Under the pieces are notes generated by a model that saw only the letters and a list, made by a program, of their open reading frames with translations, made no database searches and was not told the DNA's origin. Source: Pseudomonas gingeri (GTDB lineage Bacteria; Pseudomonadota; Gammaproteobacteria; Pseudomonadales; Pseudomonadaceae). From it: 64,000 bases of DNA. Location: positions 276,831 to 340,830 of the forward strand of contig NZ_JACAOS010000021.1 of NCBI RefSeq assembly GCF_013386165.1, given 5' to 3'. Of this stretch, positions 44,647-53,492 are shown one piece after another. The position numbers and the translations under genes were made by a program. How positions within the stretch are numbered: position 1 is the stretch's first letter; the number at the start of each line of letters is the position of its first letter.

Positions 44647-45746
44647 TGTCCCGTGATATCACCGACTACCGCAGTCTGTTTCTCAATGACACACCGATGA
44701 TGGATACCCGGGCGCCTGTCGAATTCAACAAGGGCTCCTTTCCCGGGGTGGTCAACCTGCCGCTGATGACCGACCTCGAACGACAACGGGTCGGCACCTG
44801 TTACAAGCAGCACGGGCAACAAGCCGCCATTGTCCTCGGACACCAACTGGTGGGCGGCGAGGTCAAGGCGGCCCGGCTCCAGGCCTGGGCCGATTTCACC
44901 CGCGCCCATCCTGACGGCGTGCTGTATTGCTTCCGTGGCGGGCTGCGCTCGCAGATCGTCCAGCAGTGGCTCAAGCAGGACGCGGGGATCGACTTCCCCC
45001 GCGTCGGCGGTGGCTACAAGGCCATGCGCAGCTTTTTGCTGCAGACGGTTGAACAGGCCGTGATCCAGGCGGACTTCGTCTTGCTGGGGGGCATGACCGG
45101 CACGGGCAAGACTGATGTGATCGTCCAGCTGGAAAACAGCCTGGACCTGGAAGGGCATGCCAACCACCGGGGCTCCAGCTTCGGCAAGCGCGCCACCGGC
45201 CAGCCGTCGAATATCGACTTTGAGAATCGCCTGGCCGTGGACCTGCTGAAGAAGCAGGACCGGGGCATCGAGTCCTTTGTGCTGGAAGATGAAAGCCGTA
45301 TGGTCGGGCGCTGCGCCTTGCCGCTGGCGCTGTACCAGGGGATGCAAGAGTTTTCCATGGTCTGGCTCGAGGATAGCCTGGAGAGCCGGGTCGAACGGAT
45401 CTTGCGGGACTATGTGGTCGGGCTCTGCGCGGAGTTCGTCGCGGTGTATTCCGAGCAGGGTTTCCGGCTGTTTGCCGAGCGTCTGCTGGGCAGCCTGGAC
45501 AACGTGCACAAGCGCCTCGGCGGCGAGCGGCACCAGCGGATGAAGGCCTTGATGCAGGCGGCGCTGGAGGAACAGGAACGTAGCGGTGCGGTGGATCTGC
45601 ACCGGGGTTGGATCGAAGGTTTGCTGAACGAGTATTACGATCCGATGTACGCCTTCCAGCGTGAAAGCAAAGGTGCGCGGATCGAGTTCGCTGGGGAGCA
45701 GGCGGCGGTGCTGGAGTATCTCAGGAGCCGCCGCCCAAGGGGCTGA
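44646..45746 (+). CDS. selU: tRNA 2-selenouridine synthase
   Basis: A 366-residue protein (also called MnmH). The N-terminal rhodanese domain carries the catalytic Cys95 in LYCFRGGLRS. The C-terminal P-loop domain has LGGMTGTGKTDVI at about residues 140-153. It replaces sulfur with selenium at the wobble 2-thiouridine of tRNAs. The ATG overlaps the selD stop (TGATG), and the two genes form an operon. A REP cluster follows. Confidence 0.95.
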   Translation: MSRDITDYRSLFLNDTPMMDTRAPVEFNKGSFPGVVNLPLMTDLERQRVGTCYKQHGQQAAIVLGHQLVGGEVKAARLQAWADFTRAHPDGVLYCFRGGLRSQIVQQWLKQDAGIDFPRVGGGYKAMRSFLLQTVEQAVIQADFVLLGGMTGTGKTDVIVQLENSLDLEGHANHRGSSFGKRATGQPSNIDFENRLAVDLLKKQDRGIESFVLEDESRMVGRCALPLALYQGMQEFSMVWLEDSLESRVERILRDYVVGLCAEFVAVYSEQGFRLFAERLLGSLDNVHKRLGGERHQRMKALMQAALEEQERSGAVDLHRGWIEGLLNEYYDPMYAFQRESKGARIEFAGEQAAVLEYLRSRRPRG

Positions 45747-45763
45747 GTGCCTCTTCCCGGAAA

Positions 45764-45960
45764 TGTAGGAGCGAGCTTGCTGGCGATAGCGGTGGTGCAT
45801 TCACTGCCGCCATCGCCAGCAAGCCGGCTTCCGCAGGATCGCGTCTCACCACAAAAGTATCGTGTTGCCGAGGCCCCCGTAGGAGCGCCGGTCGACGCCC
45901 GATTGCTGGCAATAGCGGCAGTGAATGCGCTACCGCCATCGCCAGCAGTCCGGTGCTTAC
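45764..45960. repeat. REP cluster with a mobile spacer
   Basis: Two REPIN pairs lie between selU and the YraQ-type permease gene. The first runs 45764-45837 and the second 45879-45960, overlapping the permease stop codon. Between them, 45837-45864 is a 28-bp segment whose exact inverted copy lies at 48884-48911. Confidence 0.8.
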
Positions 45961-47012
45961 AAGACCACCACGGCCACCAGGCCGCTGAGCACACCCACCA
46001 GCATCGTCAGCACCGCCACGGTCATCAGCACCTTGGCGTCGAATTCCTTGCGCAGCATCAGCAGCGACGGCAGGCTGATGCTCGGCAGGGTCAGCAGCAG
46101 CGCCACTGCCGGCGCGGTGCCCAGGCCCAGGGTCATCATGGTCTGCACGATGGGAATCTCGGCTGCCGTTGGAATCACGAACAAGGTCCCGATAATCGCC
46201 AGTGGTATCAGCCACAGCAGGCTGTTGCCCATGGCCCCATCAACATGGGGAAACAGCCAGACCCGCGCCGCGCCCAGCAACAGCACCGCGACGATATAGA
46301 TCGGGATGGTGGTCCAGAACAGTTGCCACAGGGTCTTGCCCCAACGCGCCATGAAACTCTGCTGATCAGGGCTGCTGGCATCGACCACGGCTTCCACCGC
46401 CGCCTCCGGCAAGGTTTCCGGGCGAGCCACCCGTTGCGCCACCAGCGAAACCCCCAGCACCAGCACCAAGCCCGCCACCAGACGGATCGCGGTGAAGCCC
46501 CAGCCGAGCACGAAGCCCATGAACACCAGGGTTGCCGGGTTGAGCACCGGGTTGGCGATCCAGAACGCCAGCGCCGCGCCCACCGAGACGTTTTGCCGAC
46601 GCATCCCGGCCGCCACTGGTGCCGCGCAGCACGAACACATCATGCCGGGCAGGGCGAACAGTCCGCCACGCAGGGTCGAGCCGAAACCGGCACGCCCGAA
46701 CAGGCGCAGCAGCCAGTCGCGGGGAATCAGCACCTGCAACAGAGAACCGAGAATCACCGCCAGCACCGCGGCTTTCCAGATCGCCAGGAAGTACACCTGG
46801 GCGTAGGCCAGCGCGGCGGAAAGCGGCGAGGCCGGGTTGTCGTTGATGATCGAGGCGCCGATGCTGTGGCTGTCGGCGGCGACGAAGGCCTTGGCGTAGT
46901 AGGGCGACCATTTGACGTAGTACAGGCCGATGGCGGCGACGAGGAGAAACAGCAGCGGTTTCCACCAGAGCGACCAGCCGCGGGCGGGAGCTACTTGGGT
47001 GAGAGTGGGCAT
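45957..47012 (-). CDS. YraQ/ArsP-type permease (DUF318)
   Basis: A 351-residue membrane protein with about eight to nine helices. LPGMMCSCCAAPVAAGMRRQN near residue 125 has the CSCC motif characteristic of the ArsP_1/YraQ permeases. FWIANPVLNPATLVFMGF follows. Related proteins export trivalent organoarsenicals or are of unknown substrate. No arsenic genes are adjacent, so the substrate is not assigned. The stop codon lies inside the REP cluster. Confidence 0.82.
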   Translation of the reverse strand: MPTLTQVAPARGWSLWWKPLLFLLVAAIGLYYVKWSPYYAKAFVAADSHSIGASIINDNPASPLSAALAYAQVYFLAIWKAAVLAVILGSLLQVLIPRDWLLRLFGRAGFGSTLRGGLFALPGMMCSCCAAPVAAGMRRQNVSVGAALAFWIANPVLNPATLVFMGFVLGWGFTAIRLVAGLVLVLGVSLVAQRVARPETLPEAAVEAVVDASSPDQQSFMARWGKTLWQLFWTTIPIYIVAVLLLGAARVWLFPHVDGAMGNSLLWLIPLAIIGTLFVIPTAAEIPIVQTMMTLGLGTAPAVALLLTLPSISLPSLLMLRKEFDAKVLMTVAVLTMLVGVLSGLVAVVVL

Positions 47013-47236
47013 GGGAGCGTGTCCGATGGATGAGGGGAGGTGGATAAAGGATAACCCAGCCGCGGGCCTTCGCCAGCTGTTGGTACCCGATGTGTATTGA
47101 AGGTTTCGGCCTATGGGGCTGTGGGTGATTTCTTATAGCGTGCCGATCGGGTGCCGTCGCCGGCTCAAGCGCTCAAGGCGACCGGCCTGGGGGCATGTTT
47201 CCATGTATCAGGGTGTTCTTTTCCGGCGGGATCATT

Positions 47237-47674
47237 TCATGTCATCGGCGGCAAGCGGCGTTTGATCGGCGTCTTCTTGACGATGGCGGTGTTGGTTTCG
47301 GCATGGTGGTTGAGCCGGTCCAGCAGTGTATCGAGTTGCTCCATGTCGCGTACATGCAGGCGGGCGATAAAACAATCGTCCCCGGTGACCTTGTCGCATT
47401 CGGTGAATTGGGGAATCGCCTGGATCTGCCGTTCCACTTCCTGCAACTGGCCGGGCAGGGGGCGAATGCGAACGATGGCCTGCAACAGGTAACCGAAGGA
47501 TTTGGGCTCTACATCAACGGTGTAGCCCTTGATCACGCCGCGCTCTTCCAGCCGGCGCAGGCGTTCCGCGACGCTGGGCGAGGACAACCCACTGACCTGC
47601 GCCAGGGCCTTGAGCGAGCGGCGCGAGTCACTCATCAGGGCGCTGATCAACAAGTGGTCGATTTCGTCAGTCAT
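47237..47674 (-). CDS. Lrp/AsnC-family regulator
   Basis: A 145-residue Lrp-type regulator. Helix-turn-helix RRSLKALAQVSGLSSPSVAERLRRLEERGVIKGY at residues 18-50, then an RAM/effector domain (SFGYLLQAIVRIRPLPGQLQEVERQIQAIP and VTGDDCFIARLHVRDMEQL). It is divergent from the EamA transporter gene (145 bp apart), a frequent pairing for amino-acid or drug export control. Confidence 0.93.
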   Translation of the reverse strand: MTDEIDHLLISALMSDSRRSLKALAQVSGLSSPSVAERLRRLEERGVIKGYTVDVEPKSFGYLLQAIVRIRPLPGQLQEVERQIQAIPQFTECDKVTGDDCFIARLHVRDMEQLDTLLDRLNHHAETNTAIVKKTPIKRRLPPMT

Positions 47675-47819
47675 GGCTGCCTCGTTAGGTTGATCGCTGA
47701 AATTACCTTGATAAGAAAGGCAAAGGCAAAGTTTAGCCTATTTCAAGCGCTGGAGAAGCGGGCTGGAGACTGGGCATACTTTTGCCATCTGCCCAGGGCC
47801 TATTCAGAGGAACTCACCC

Positions 47820-48713
47820 ATGAACACATCACTGCATCGTGGCACGCTGGAAATGGTCGCGGCCATGTTGATCTCGGGGACCATCGGCTGGTTCGTGCTG
47901 GTGTCCGGTCAGCCGGTGCTGGACGTGGTGTTCTGGCGTTGCGTGTTCGGTGCGCTGACCTTGCTGGTGATCTGCGCCGTCATGGGTTTTCTGCGCCCCG
48001 GCATCCTGACCCGCACCACTTTCCTGCTGGCGGTGCTCAGCGGCGTGGCCATCGTCGGTAACTGGGTGTTGCTGTTCGCTTCCTATTCCCGGGCCTCGAT
48101 TGCCATCGGCACGGCGGTCTATAACGTCCAGCCGTTTATGCTGGTGGGCCTGGCGGCAGTGTTTCTCGGCGAGAAGATCACCGCGCAGAAGCTGTTCTGG
48201 CTGGGTTTGGCCTTTGTCGGGATGCTGGCGATTGTCAGTGCCCACGGACAGCCGGGGGAGAGTGGGGGTGAATACCTGCTGGGCATCGGCCTGGCGTTGG
48301 CGGCGGCGCTGTTGTATGCCATCGCGGCGCTGATCATCAAGCGCTTGAAGGGTACGCCGCCGCACCTGATTGCCCTGGTCCAGGTGTGCACCGGGGTCTT
48401 GTTGTTGGCGCCTTGGGCGCATATTTCGGCGTTTCCCCAGCAGGCCAGTGCCTGGGGGAGCTTGCTGACCCTGGGGATGGTGCATACGGGCGTGATGTAT
48501 GTGCTGTTGTATGGCGCGATCCAGAAACTGCCGACGGCCCTGACCGGGGCGCTGTCCTTTATCTACCCGATTGCGGCGATCTTCGTCGACTGGTTCGCTT
48601 TCGGTCATCAGTTGGTGCTGGTGCAGTGGGTGGGCGTGATCGCCATTCTGCTGGCGGCGGCGGGGATGCAGCAGGGTTGGTCGCTGGGTTTCAAGCGAGC
48701 GCTTGCACGCTGA
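47820..48713 (+). CDS. EamA-family (DMT) transporter
   Basis: A 297-residue membrane protein with ten helices in two EamA halves. Residues 10-145 are the first half (FWRCVFGALTLLVICAVMGF) and 155-290 the second. It probably exports a metabolite or drug. AGAGGA lies six bases before the start. It is likely controlled by the divergent Lrp-type gene. REP copies follow the gene. Confidence 0.9.
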   Translation: MNTSLHRGTLEMVAAMLISGTIGWFVLVSGQPVLDVVFWRCVFGALTLLVICAVMGFLRPGILTRTTFLLAVLSGVAIVGNWVLLFASYSRASIAIGTAVYNVQPFMLVGLAAVFLGEKITAQKLFWLGLAFVGMLAIVSAHGQPGESGGEYLLGIGLALAAALLYAIAALIIKRLKGTPPHLIALVQVCTGVLLLAPWAHISAFPQQASAWGSLLTLGMVHTGVMYVLLYGAIQKLPTALTGALSFIYPIAAIFVDWFAFGHQLVLVQWVGVIAILLAAAGMQQGWSLGFKRALAR

Positions 48714-48748
48714 GGGTGTGGGTGTCGGGGGTGACAAGCTCCGGGGTT

Positions 48749-48985
48749 TGTGGGAGCCGGCTTGCTGGCGATGGCGGTGTTGAATGTGGCATCGCAATCG
48801 CTGGCAAGCCAGCTCCTACAGGGGACCGCGTCGATCATCATTGTGCGCTGGCGGGCAAGACGGTATCTACAGAGACCTCGTAGCACGATACTTTTGTGGT
48901 GAGACGCGATCTTGTGGGAGCCGGCTTGCTGGCGATTGCGGCCGGAAGCACACCGCAAGGCTCAAAGGCCTCATCGCTACAGGGT
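48749..48985. repeat. REP cluster with inverted copy of the mobile spacer
   Basis: A REPIN pair at 48749-48823 is followed by 48884-48911, the exact reverse complement of 45837-45864. A decayed REP half (TGTGGGAGCCGGCTTGCTGG at 48914) comes next, whose partner is reduced to TCATCGCTACAGGG. Confidence 0.8.
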
Positions 48986-49012
48986 ACGGCTATCTGTTTT
49001 GGGCGGCTGGCT

Positions 49013-49801
49013 TCAGACGCCGTTGCGATAACGCGCCGCTGGCAGGACCTGCATGTAGTTCGGCAGCATCGCCAGGCGAGCGGCTTCCAGGGCTTGCCAC
49101 TGGCCTTCATCGGGCAGCGGTGGAATGGTCACGGTTTCGCGGCGATCAAAGCCCACCAATGCCGCGTCCACCAGGTCATCGACCTCCATGACCGCCGGCA
49201 GATCCTCGATCCGCTTGCCCGAGCGCTCCCAGATTTCGGTGCGCGTGGCGGCCGGCAAGACTGCCTGCACGTACAGCCCCTTGGCCCCGAGTTCGATATT
49301 CAGACTCTGGCTGAGGAACAGCACGAACGCCTTGGTTGCCCCATAGACCGCCATCTGCAGTTCCGGTGCGAGGCCGACCACCGACGCGACGTTGATGATC
49401 GAGCCCGCGCCCGCCTGGACCAGGCGTGGCGTGATCGCACTGGTCAGGCGGGCCAGGGCGGTGATGTTGAGGTTGATGACCTGGCTCACGGCATCCGGTG
49501 CTTGCTCCAGGAACGTCCCGGTTCCGCTCATCCCGGCATTGTTGACCAGAATGCCGATAGTCGCATCGTCGCGAACCCGTGACTCGATGCGGGCCAGATC
49601 GCTGGCATCGGTCAGATCGGCCTGGATCACATCCACCGAAACCCCGGTTTCCTGCCGCAGCCGCTCGGCCAGGCTGTCCATACGGGCCTTGTCCCGAGCC
49701 ACCAGTACCAGGGCGTGGCCGCGCTTGGCGAAGCGATCGGCATAAACGGCACCGATACCGGTGGAAGCACCTGTGATCAGAACGGCGGGTTTGACTGTCA
49801 T
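49013..49801 (-). CDS. SDR-family NAD(P)-dependent oxidoreductase
   Basis: A 262-residue short-chain dehydrogenase. ITGASTGIGAVYADRFAKRG at residues 9-28 is the nucleotide-binding turn, NNAG lies near 88, and Tyr-x3-Lys is found in VYGATKAFVL. The substrate is not apparent. It is divergent from a TetR gene, with two matching inverted repeats between their starts. Confidence 0.93.
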   Translation of the reverse strand: MTVKPAVLITGASTGIGAVYADRFAKRGHALVLVARDKARMDSLAERLRQETGVSVDVIQADLTDASDLARIESRVRDDATIGILVNNAGMSGTGTFLEQAPDAVSQVINLNITALARLTSAITPRLVQAGAGSIINVASVVGLAPELQMAVYGATKAFVLFLSQSLNIELGAKGLYVQAVLPAATRTEIWERSGKRIEDLPAVMEVDDLVDAALVGFDRRETVTIPPLPDEGQWQALEAARLAMLPNYMQVLPAARYRNGV

Positions 49802-49830
49802 GACGGTAATCCTCAGCGGGTTGATTTATT

Positions 49831-49871
49831 CATGACCGTTGTCATGTTTAACAAATATGATGGCTGTCATG
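49831..49871. promoter_or_regulatory. pair of TetR-type operators
   Basis: CATGAC-CGTT-GTCATG at 49831-49846 is a perfect inverted repeat. TATGATGGCTGTCATG at 49856-49871 is a related copy 25 bp further on. They lie between the divergent SDR and TetR genes and are likely bound by the TetR product. Confidence 0.75.
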
Positions 49872-49903
49872 TATACTGTCAAGCCTGTTAACGGAGGTTT
49901 CCA

Positions 49904-50464
49904 ATGAAAGTCAGTCGCGAGCAGGTGGCAGAGAACCGGCGCAATATCCTCGAAGCCGCCAGTCGGCTGTTTCGGGCCAAAGGTTATGAGGCGGTCACGG
50001 TGTCTGAGGTGATGAAGGCAGCCGGGCTGACCCATGGCGGCTTCTACGGCTATTTCACCTCGAAGGACGATCTGGTGGCCCAGTCCCTGGCCCATGTATT
50101 TTCGACGGCGGTCCCGGCGGGCGCCGACCTGGTGGGTTATGTCACGCATTATTTGAGTGCCGCGCACTTGAAGGACTGTGCCGGTGGCTGCCCGATGGCC
50201 GGACTGGCATCGGAAACCAGTCGCCAGGCCCCCGAGGCGCGGGCGCAGATGACCGGCAGCATTCGTCGTCAGCTCGGCAGTTTGAGTCAGGCGATGCCCG
50301 GTGCCACGGCCGAAGAAAAGCGCCGCGCCGCCACGGGGAGCTGGGCTGCAATGGTGGGTGCCATGGTGCTGGCGCGGGTTTGTGACGATCCGCAGTTGGC
50401 CGAGACGGTGCTCAGCGACACGCGCGAGTGGCTACTGGCACAGGATGTGAAGTCTGAGGTGTAG
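49904..50464 (+). CDS. TetR/AcrR-family regulator
   Basis: A 186-residue repressor. The helix-turn-helix is AVTVSEVMKAAGLTHGGFYGYFTSKDDLV at residues 25-55. The ligand domain contains GCPMAGLASETSRQAPEARAQM, a motif common in the TetR_C_YcdC/AcrR-like branch near SDR and thiol-stress genes. GGAGG lies six bases before the ATG. It is divergent from the SDR gene and probably represses both. Confidence 0.9.
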   Translation: MKVSREQVAENRRNILEAASRLFRAKGYEAVTVSEVMKAAGLTHGGFYGYFTSKDDLVAQSLAHVFSTAVPAGADLVGYVTHYLSAAHLKDCAGGCPMAGLASETSRQAPEARAQMTGSIRRQLGSLSQAMPGATAEEKRRAATGSWAAMVGAMVLARVCDDPQLAETVLSDTREWLLAQDVKSEV

Positions 50465-50468
50465 GGCC

Positions 50469-51398
50469 TCAGTTGCCGATCACGTACAGACAGATCGACA
50501 GCGTCACCAGCGATCCCAGCGTGGAAATCAGGATGGTGCTCGACACCACTGAAGCTTCACGCTTGTAGTACTCCGCCAGCATAAAGGGCCCGGTGCCGGT
50601 AGGCAGCGCACTCAAGAGCAGCGCCGAATTGGCCCACAGCGGCGGCAGATGAAACACCTTGAAGGCCAGGAACCAGGTCAGCAGCGGGTGGGCGATCAGC
50701 TTGATCAGCACCAGCATCGTCGCGCCCTGACGTGGGCCTTGTTGCTTGTGGGCGAGGAACAGCCCGAGTGAAATCAGCGCGCAGGGGATGGTGGCGGCGC
50801 CCAGCAGGCTGAGAAATTTCTCGAAAGGCGCCGGCAACGGCGCGCCGCCCCAGGCCCATAGCGCACCGAGCAGCGGTGAAACCACCAGCGGATTTTTCGC
50901 CAGGGCCAGGAGCACCTTGAAGATGATCCGGTGCACCTGACGCTCGGTCTGCAAGCCGATTTCGATACACACCAGCGCCAGCCCGAACAACACGCAGACC
51001 ACCAGCAAGGAGGCGATCAATGCCGGCTCCAGGCCGTTCTGGCCGAGCACCATCACGCACAGCGGGATCCCGATATAACCGGTATTAGCGTAGGACGCGC
51101 TGAGGGCATCGATGCTCGCGTCGGCGAAATGCCCGGCCTTGCGCCAGCGCAGCAACAAGGTCAGGACAAACATCGCCAGGGTACTGAGGGTAAACGCCAG
51201 GACAAATCCCGGGTGCCAGATCTGTTCCCAGGTCGCCGTGGCCGTGGCCTTGAACAGCAGCGCCGGCAGGCACAGCCAGACCACCATGCGGTTGATCTCG
51301 GACGCCGCGTTGGGCCCCAGGCGGTTGGTCCGGCGGCAGATGAAGCCGACCAGGATCAGGGCAAAGATAGGCAGCAGGACGCTTAAGACGGAGGACAT
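50469..51398 (-). CDS. AEC-family transporter (auxin efflux carrier-like)
   Basis: A 309-residue membrane protein with ten helices. SVLSVLLPIFALILVGFICRR is helix 1. The ASYANTGYIGIPLCVMVLGQNGLEPAL segment near residue 110 is the conserved AEC cross-over motif, and LPTGTGPFMLAEYY appears near the end. It probably exports or imports an organic anion. The ATG at 51398 is used because the longer frame upstream is not membrane-like; no strong ribosome site precedes it. Confidence 0.85.
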   Translation of the reverse strand: MSSVLSVLLPIFALILVGFICRRTNRLGPNAASEINRMVVWLCLPALLFKATATATWEQIWHPGFVLAFTLSTLAMFVLTLLLRWRKAGHFADASIDALSASYANTGYIGIPLCVMVLGQNGLEPALIASLLVVCVLFGLALVCIEIGLQTERQVHRIIFKVLLALAKNPLVVSPLLGALWAWGGAPLPAPFEKFLSLLGAATIPCALISLGLFLAHKQQGPRQGATMLVLIKLIAHPLLTWFLAFKVFHLPPLWANSALLLSALPTGTGPFMLAEYYKREASVVSSTILISTLGSLVTLSICLYVIGN

Positions 51399-51552
51399 TA
51401 TTGAAGCCGAAGCCTTGGTGGTACGCGGGTGGGCAAGGGTAAAGGCGGAGATCGTTAGCTTGCAATCTTTATTCGAAAGGTCGAACGGCTCGACACGCGG
51501 TGCTGCCGGGGTGAGGCGGCGCTGGGCGCCGCACACCCGGTGTTGCAGTGAT

Positions 51553-52617
51553 CTATTGCGCCTCCCGATCGAGCAACTGCCGCTTGCGCTCGACGCCCCA
51601 GCGATAACCGGACAGGTTGCCGTCGCTGCGCACCACCCGATGACAGGGAATCGCCACGGCCAGGCTGTTGGCGCCACAGGCCTGGGCCACTGCGCGGAAG
51701 GATTTCGGCGCGCCGATCATTTGCGCGATGTCGGCATAACTTGCCGTACTGCCCACCGGAATGTTGCGCAGTGCCTGCCAGACCCGTTCCTGAAAGGCCG
51801 TGCCGCGCAGGTCCAGTGGCAGGTCCAGGCCAATCGCCGGGGCTTCGATAAAACCCACCACTTTGGCGATCAGTTGCTCGAAGACGGAATCACCGCCGAT
51901 AAAGTGGGCCTGCGGGAACTTGTCCTGCAGGTCCTTGGCCAGTGCATCCGGATCGTCGCCGAGGAGAATCGCACAGACGCCGCGATCACTCTGGGCCACC
52001 AGGATTGCCCCCAATGAACATTGGCCGATGGCAAAACGAATATCGGTGTTGGCACCGCCAGCGCGGTAATCGCTGGGTTTCATGCCCAACACAGCATTGG
52101 ACGATTCGTAGAAGCGGCTGCTGGCGTTGAAGCCAGCTTCGTACAAGGCATCGGTGACCGAGCCGCCCCGTGCCAGTTGTGCCCGCAGCTTGCCGGCGCG
52201 GTGGGCCGTGGCATAGGCCTTGGGTGTCAGGCCGGTGACTGCCTTGAAGACCCGATGAAAGTGAAAGGGGCTCAGTCCCAGCTGTTCGGCCAGGGGATTG
52301 AGTGACGGTGAGTTCTCAGACCCATCGATAAGCTGGCAGGCCCGGGTGACCAGCGCCACGTGTTGCTCGTTGAGCGACGTCTGGTCGGCGGCGGCGCGCC
52401 GGCTTGGCCGGTAGCCGGCGGCTTCGGCTTGCTCGGGGTTATCGAAGAACTCGACATTTTCCGGATTGGGCCGACGCGCGCCACTGCTGGGACGGCAATA
52501 CACGCCAGTGGTTTTGACGCCGTAGACGAAGTCCCCGTCGGCGCTGGCGTCCCGTGCCAGTACCGCTTGCCAACGCGGATCCGTTTCCACGGGTTTTCCT
52601 TGGATCGAGGTTTTCAT
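51553..52617 (-). CDS. ada: Ada-family methyltransferase/regulator with degenerate N-terminal site
   Basis: A 354-residue protein that aligns along its length with E. coli Ada. The N-terminal Ada_Zn_binding domain keeps Cys41 (E. coli Cys38), but the other three zinc cysteines are Ser45, Ser72 and Ala75. The middle AraC helix-turn-helix is SLNPLAEQLGLSPFHFHRVFKAVTGLTPKAY. The C-terminal methyltransferase retains IPCHRVV with Cys325, so repair of O6-methylguanine should work. AGGAGA precedes the start. An AAT-N6-GCAA box lies about 70 bp upstream. Without the zinc site, methyl-phosphotriester sensing should be impaired or altered. Confidence 0.9.
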   Translation of the reverse strand: MKTSIQGKPVETDPRWQAVLARDASADGDFVYGVKTTGVYCRPSSGARRPNPENVEFFDNPEQAEAAGYRPSRRAAADQTSLNEQHVALVTRACQLIDGSENSPSLNPLAEQLGLSPFHFHRVFKAVTGLTPKAYATAHRAGKLRAQLARGGSVTDALYEAGFNASSRFYESSNAVLGMKPSDYRAGGANTDIRFAIGQCSLGAILVAQSDRGVCAILLGDDPDALAKDLQDKFPQAHFIGGDSVFEQLIAKVVGFIEAPAIGLDLPLDLRGTAFQERVWQALRNIPVGSTASYADIAQMIGAPKSFRAVAQACGANSLAVAIPCHRVVRSDGNLSGYRWGVERKRQLLDREAQ

Positions 52618-52688
52618 GATGTTCTCCTGTCGGAAGATTCAGTTCTCGCTCAGCTTAAGGGGGCGGCGAGACGGGAAAACTCCGAGTC

Positions 52689-52701
52689 TTGCGGTTGAAT
52701 T
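52689..52701 (-). promoter_or_regulatory. Ada box upstream of ada
   Basis: On the minus strand AAT-TCAACC-GCAA, the A-box/B-box spacing known for Ada operators. It is embedded in a 22-bp segment repeated with one mismatch before the next gene, at nearly the same distance from the start. Confidence 0.75.
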
Positions 52702-52722
52702 CTACTGCCAGTGAGCGGGATG

Positions 52723-53424
52723 TCAGGTGGCGTCATGAAAGATGATGCCCAGGGTATGGCGCTGGCCCGCATTCACGCGGCTGACGCCATGGCGCATGTT
52801 CACGCGATAGAAGCCCCGCGTGCCGTGCACTGGACGTTGCGACACGGCAAAGATAACGGCATCGCCCTGTTTCAATGGGACCACCTGGGGGCGGCTCTGC
52901 ATACGTGGGCGCTGCTCGGTCAGGACGAATTCGCCGCCGCTGAAGTCTTCTTCCGGGCGGGACAGCAGAATCGCGACTTGCAGTGGAAACACTTGTTCGC
53001 CATACAGATCCTGATGCAGGCAGTTGTAATCGCCGGCGGCATATTGCAGCAGCAAGGGTGTGGGACGTTGCTGGCCGGCGTCATGACAGCGCTGAAGCAG
53101 GGCCTGGTGTGTCGGGGGGAAGGACAGGGTGATCTGCATGCGCTCGTGCCAGTTATTGGCAATCACCGCCAGAGGTGGATAGAGCTCGCTGCGCAGCTGT
53201 TGTACCCGTGTTGGCAGTGGGTAGGCGAAGTATTGGTATTCACCCTGACCGAAACCGTGGCGGGCCATGACGACCCGTGAGCGAAAAGACGCTTTGCGCG
53301 GGTACAGGGCCGCCAGCTCCAGGCATTCTTCAGGGCTGAGGAGGTTGGGCAACAAGGCATTGCCTTGCTGATCCAGGTCGCGGCTGATCGCCGACCAATC
53401 CAGTGATTGTATTCGGGTGTGCAT
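52723..53424 (-). CDS. 2-oxoglutarate/Fe(II) oxygenase, Ada-box linked
   Basis: A 233-residue cytoplasmic 2OG-Fe(II) oxygenase of the prolyl-hydroxylase type, distinct from AlkB. H137-Q-D139 in NCLHQDLYGE is the iron motif. H212 and R222 in RHGVSRVNAGQRHTLGIIF are the distal His and the 2-oxoglutarate arginine. The ATG at 53424 follows GAGG; upstream frame residues belong to another sequence. It lies upstream of ada with its own matching Ada box, so it probably belongs to an alkylation-response regulon. Whether it repairs nucleic acid or modifies protein is open. Confidence 0.88.
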   Translation of the reverse strand: MHTRIQSLDWSAISRDLDQQGNALLPNLLSPEECLELAALYPRKASFRSRVVMARHGFGQGEYQYFAYPLPTRVQQLRSELYPPLAVIANNWHERMQITLSFPPTHQALLQRCHDAGQQRPTPLLLQYAAGDYNCLHQDLYGEQVFPLQVAILLSRPEEDFSGGEFVLTEQRPRMQSRPQVVPLKQGDAVIFAVSQRPVHGTRGFYRVNMRHGVSRVNAGQRHTLGIIFHDAT

Positions 53425-53492
53425 GAGGTCGCCTCGAGGCGTATTCGGGGCTGGCAGTCTGGAACGGCTGCCGGGCGCAAACACTCCGACTC

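Noticed and set aside
45764..48985. Repeated palindromic units that could suggest a CRISPR array
   Set aside because: Units are REP/REPIN pairs in inverted orientation, with variable short spacers and no regular direct-repeat spacing or cas genes.
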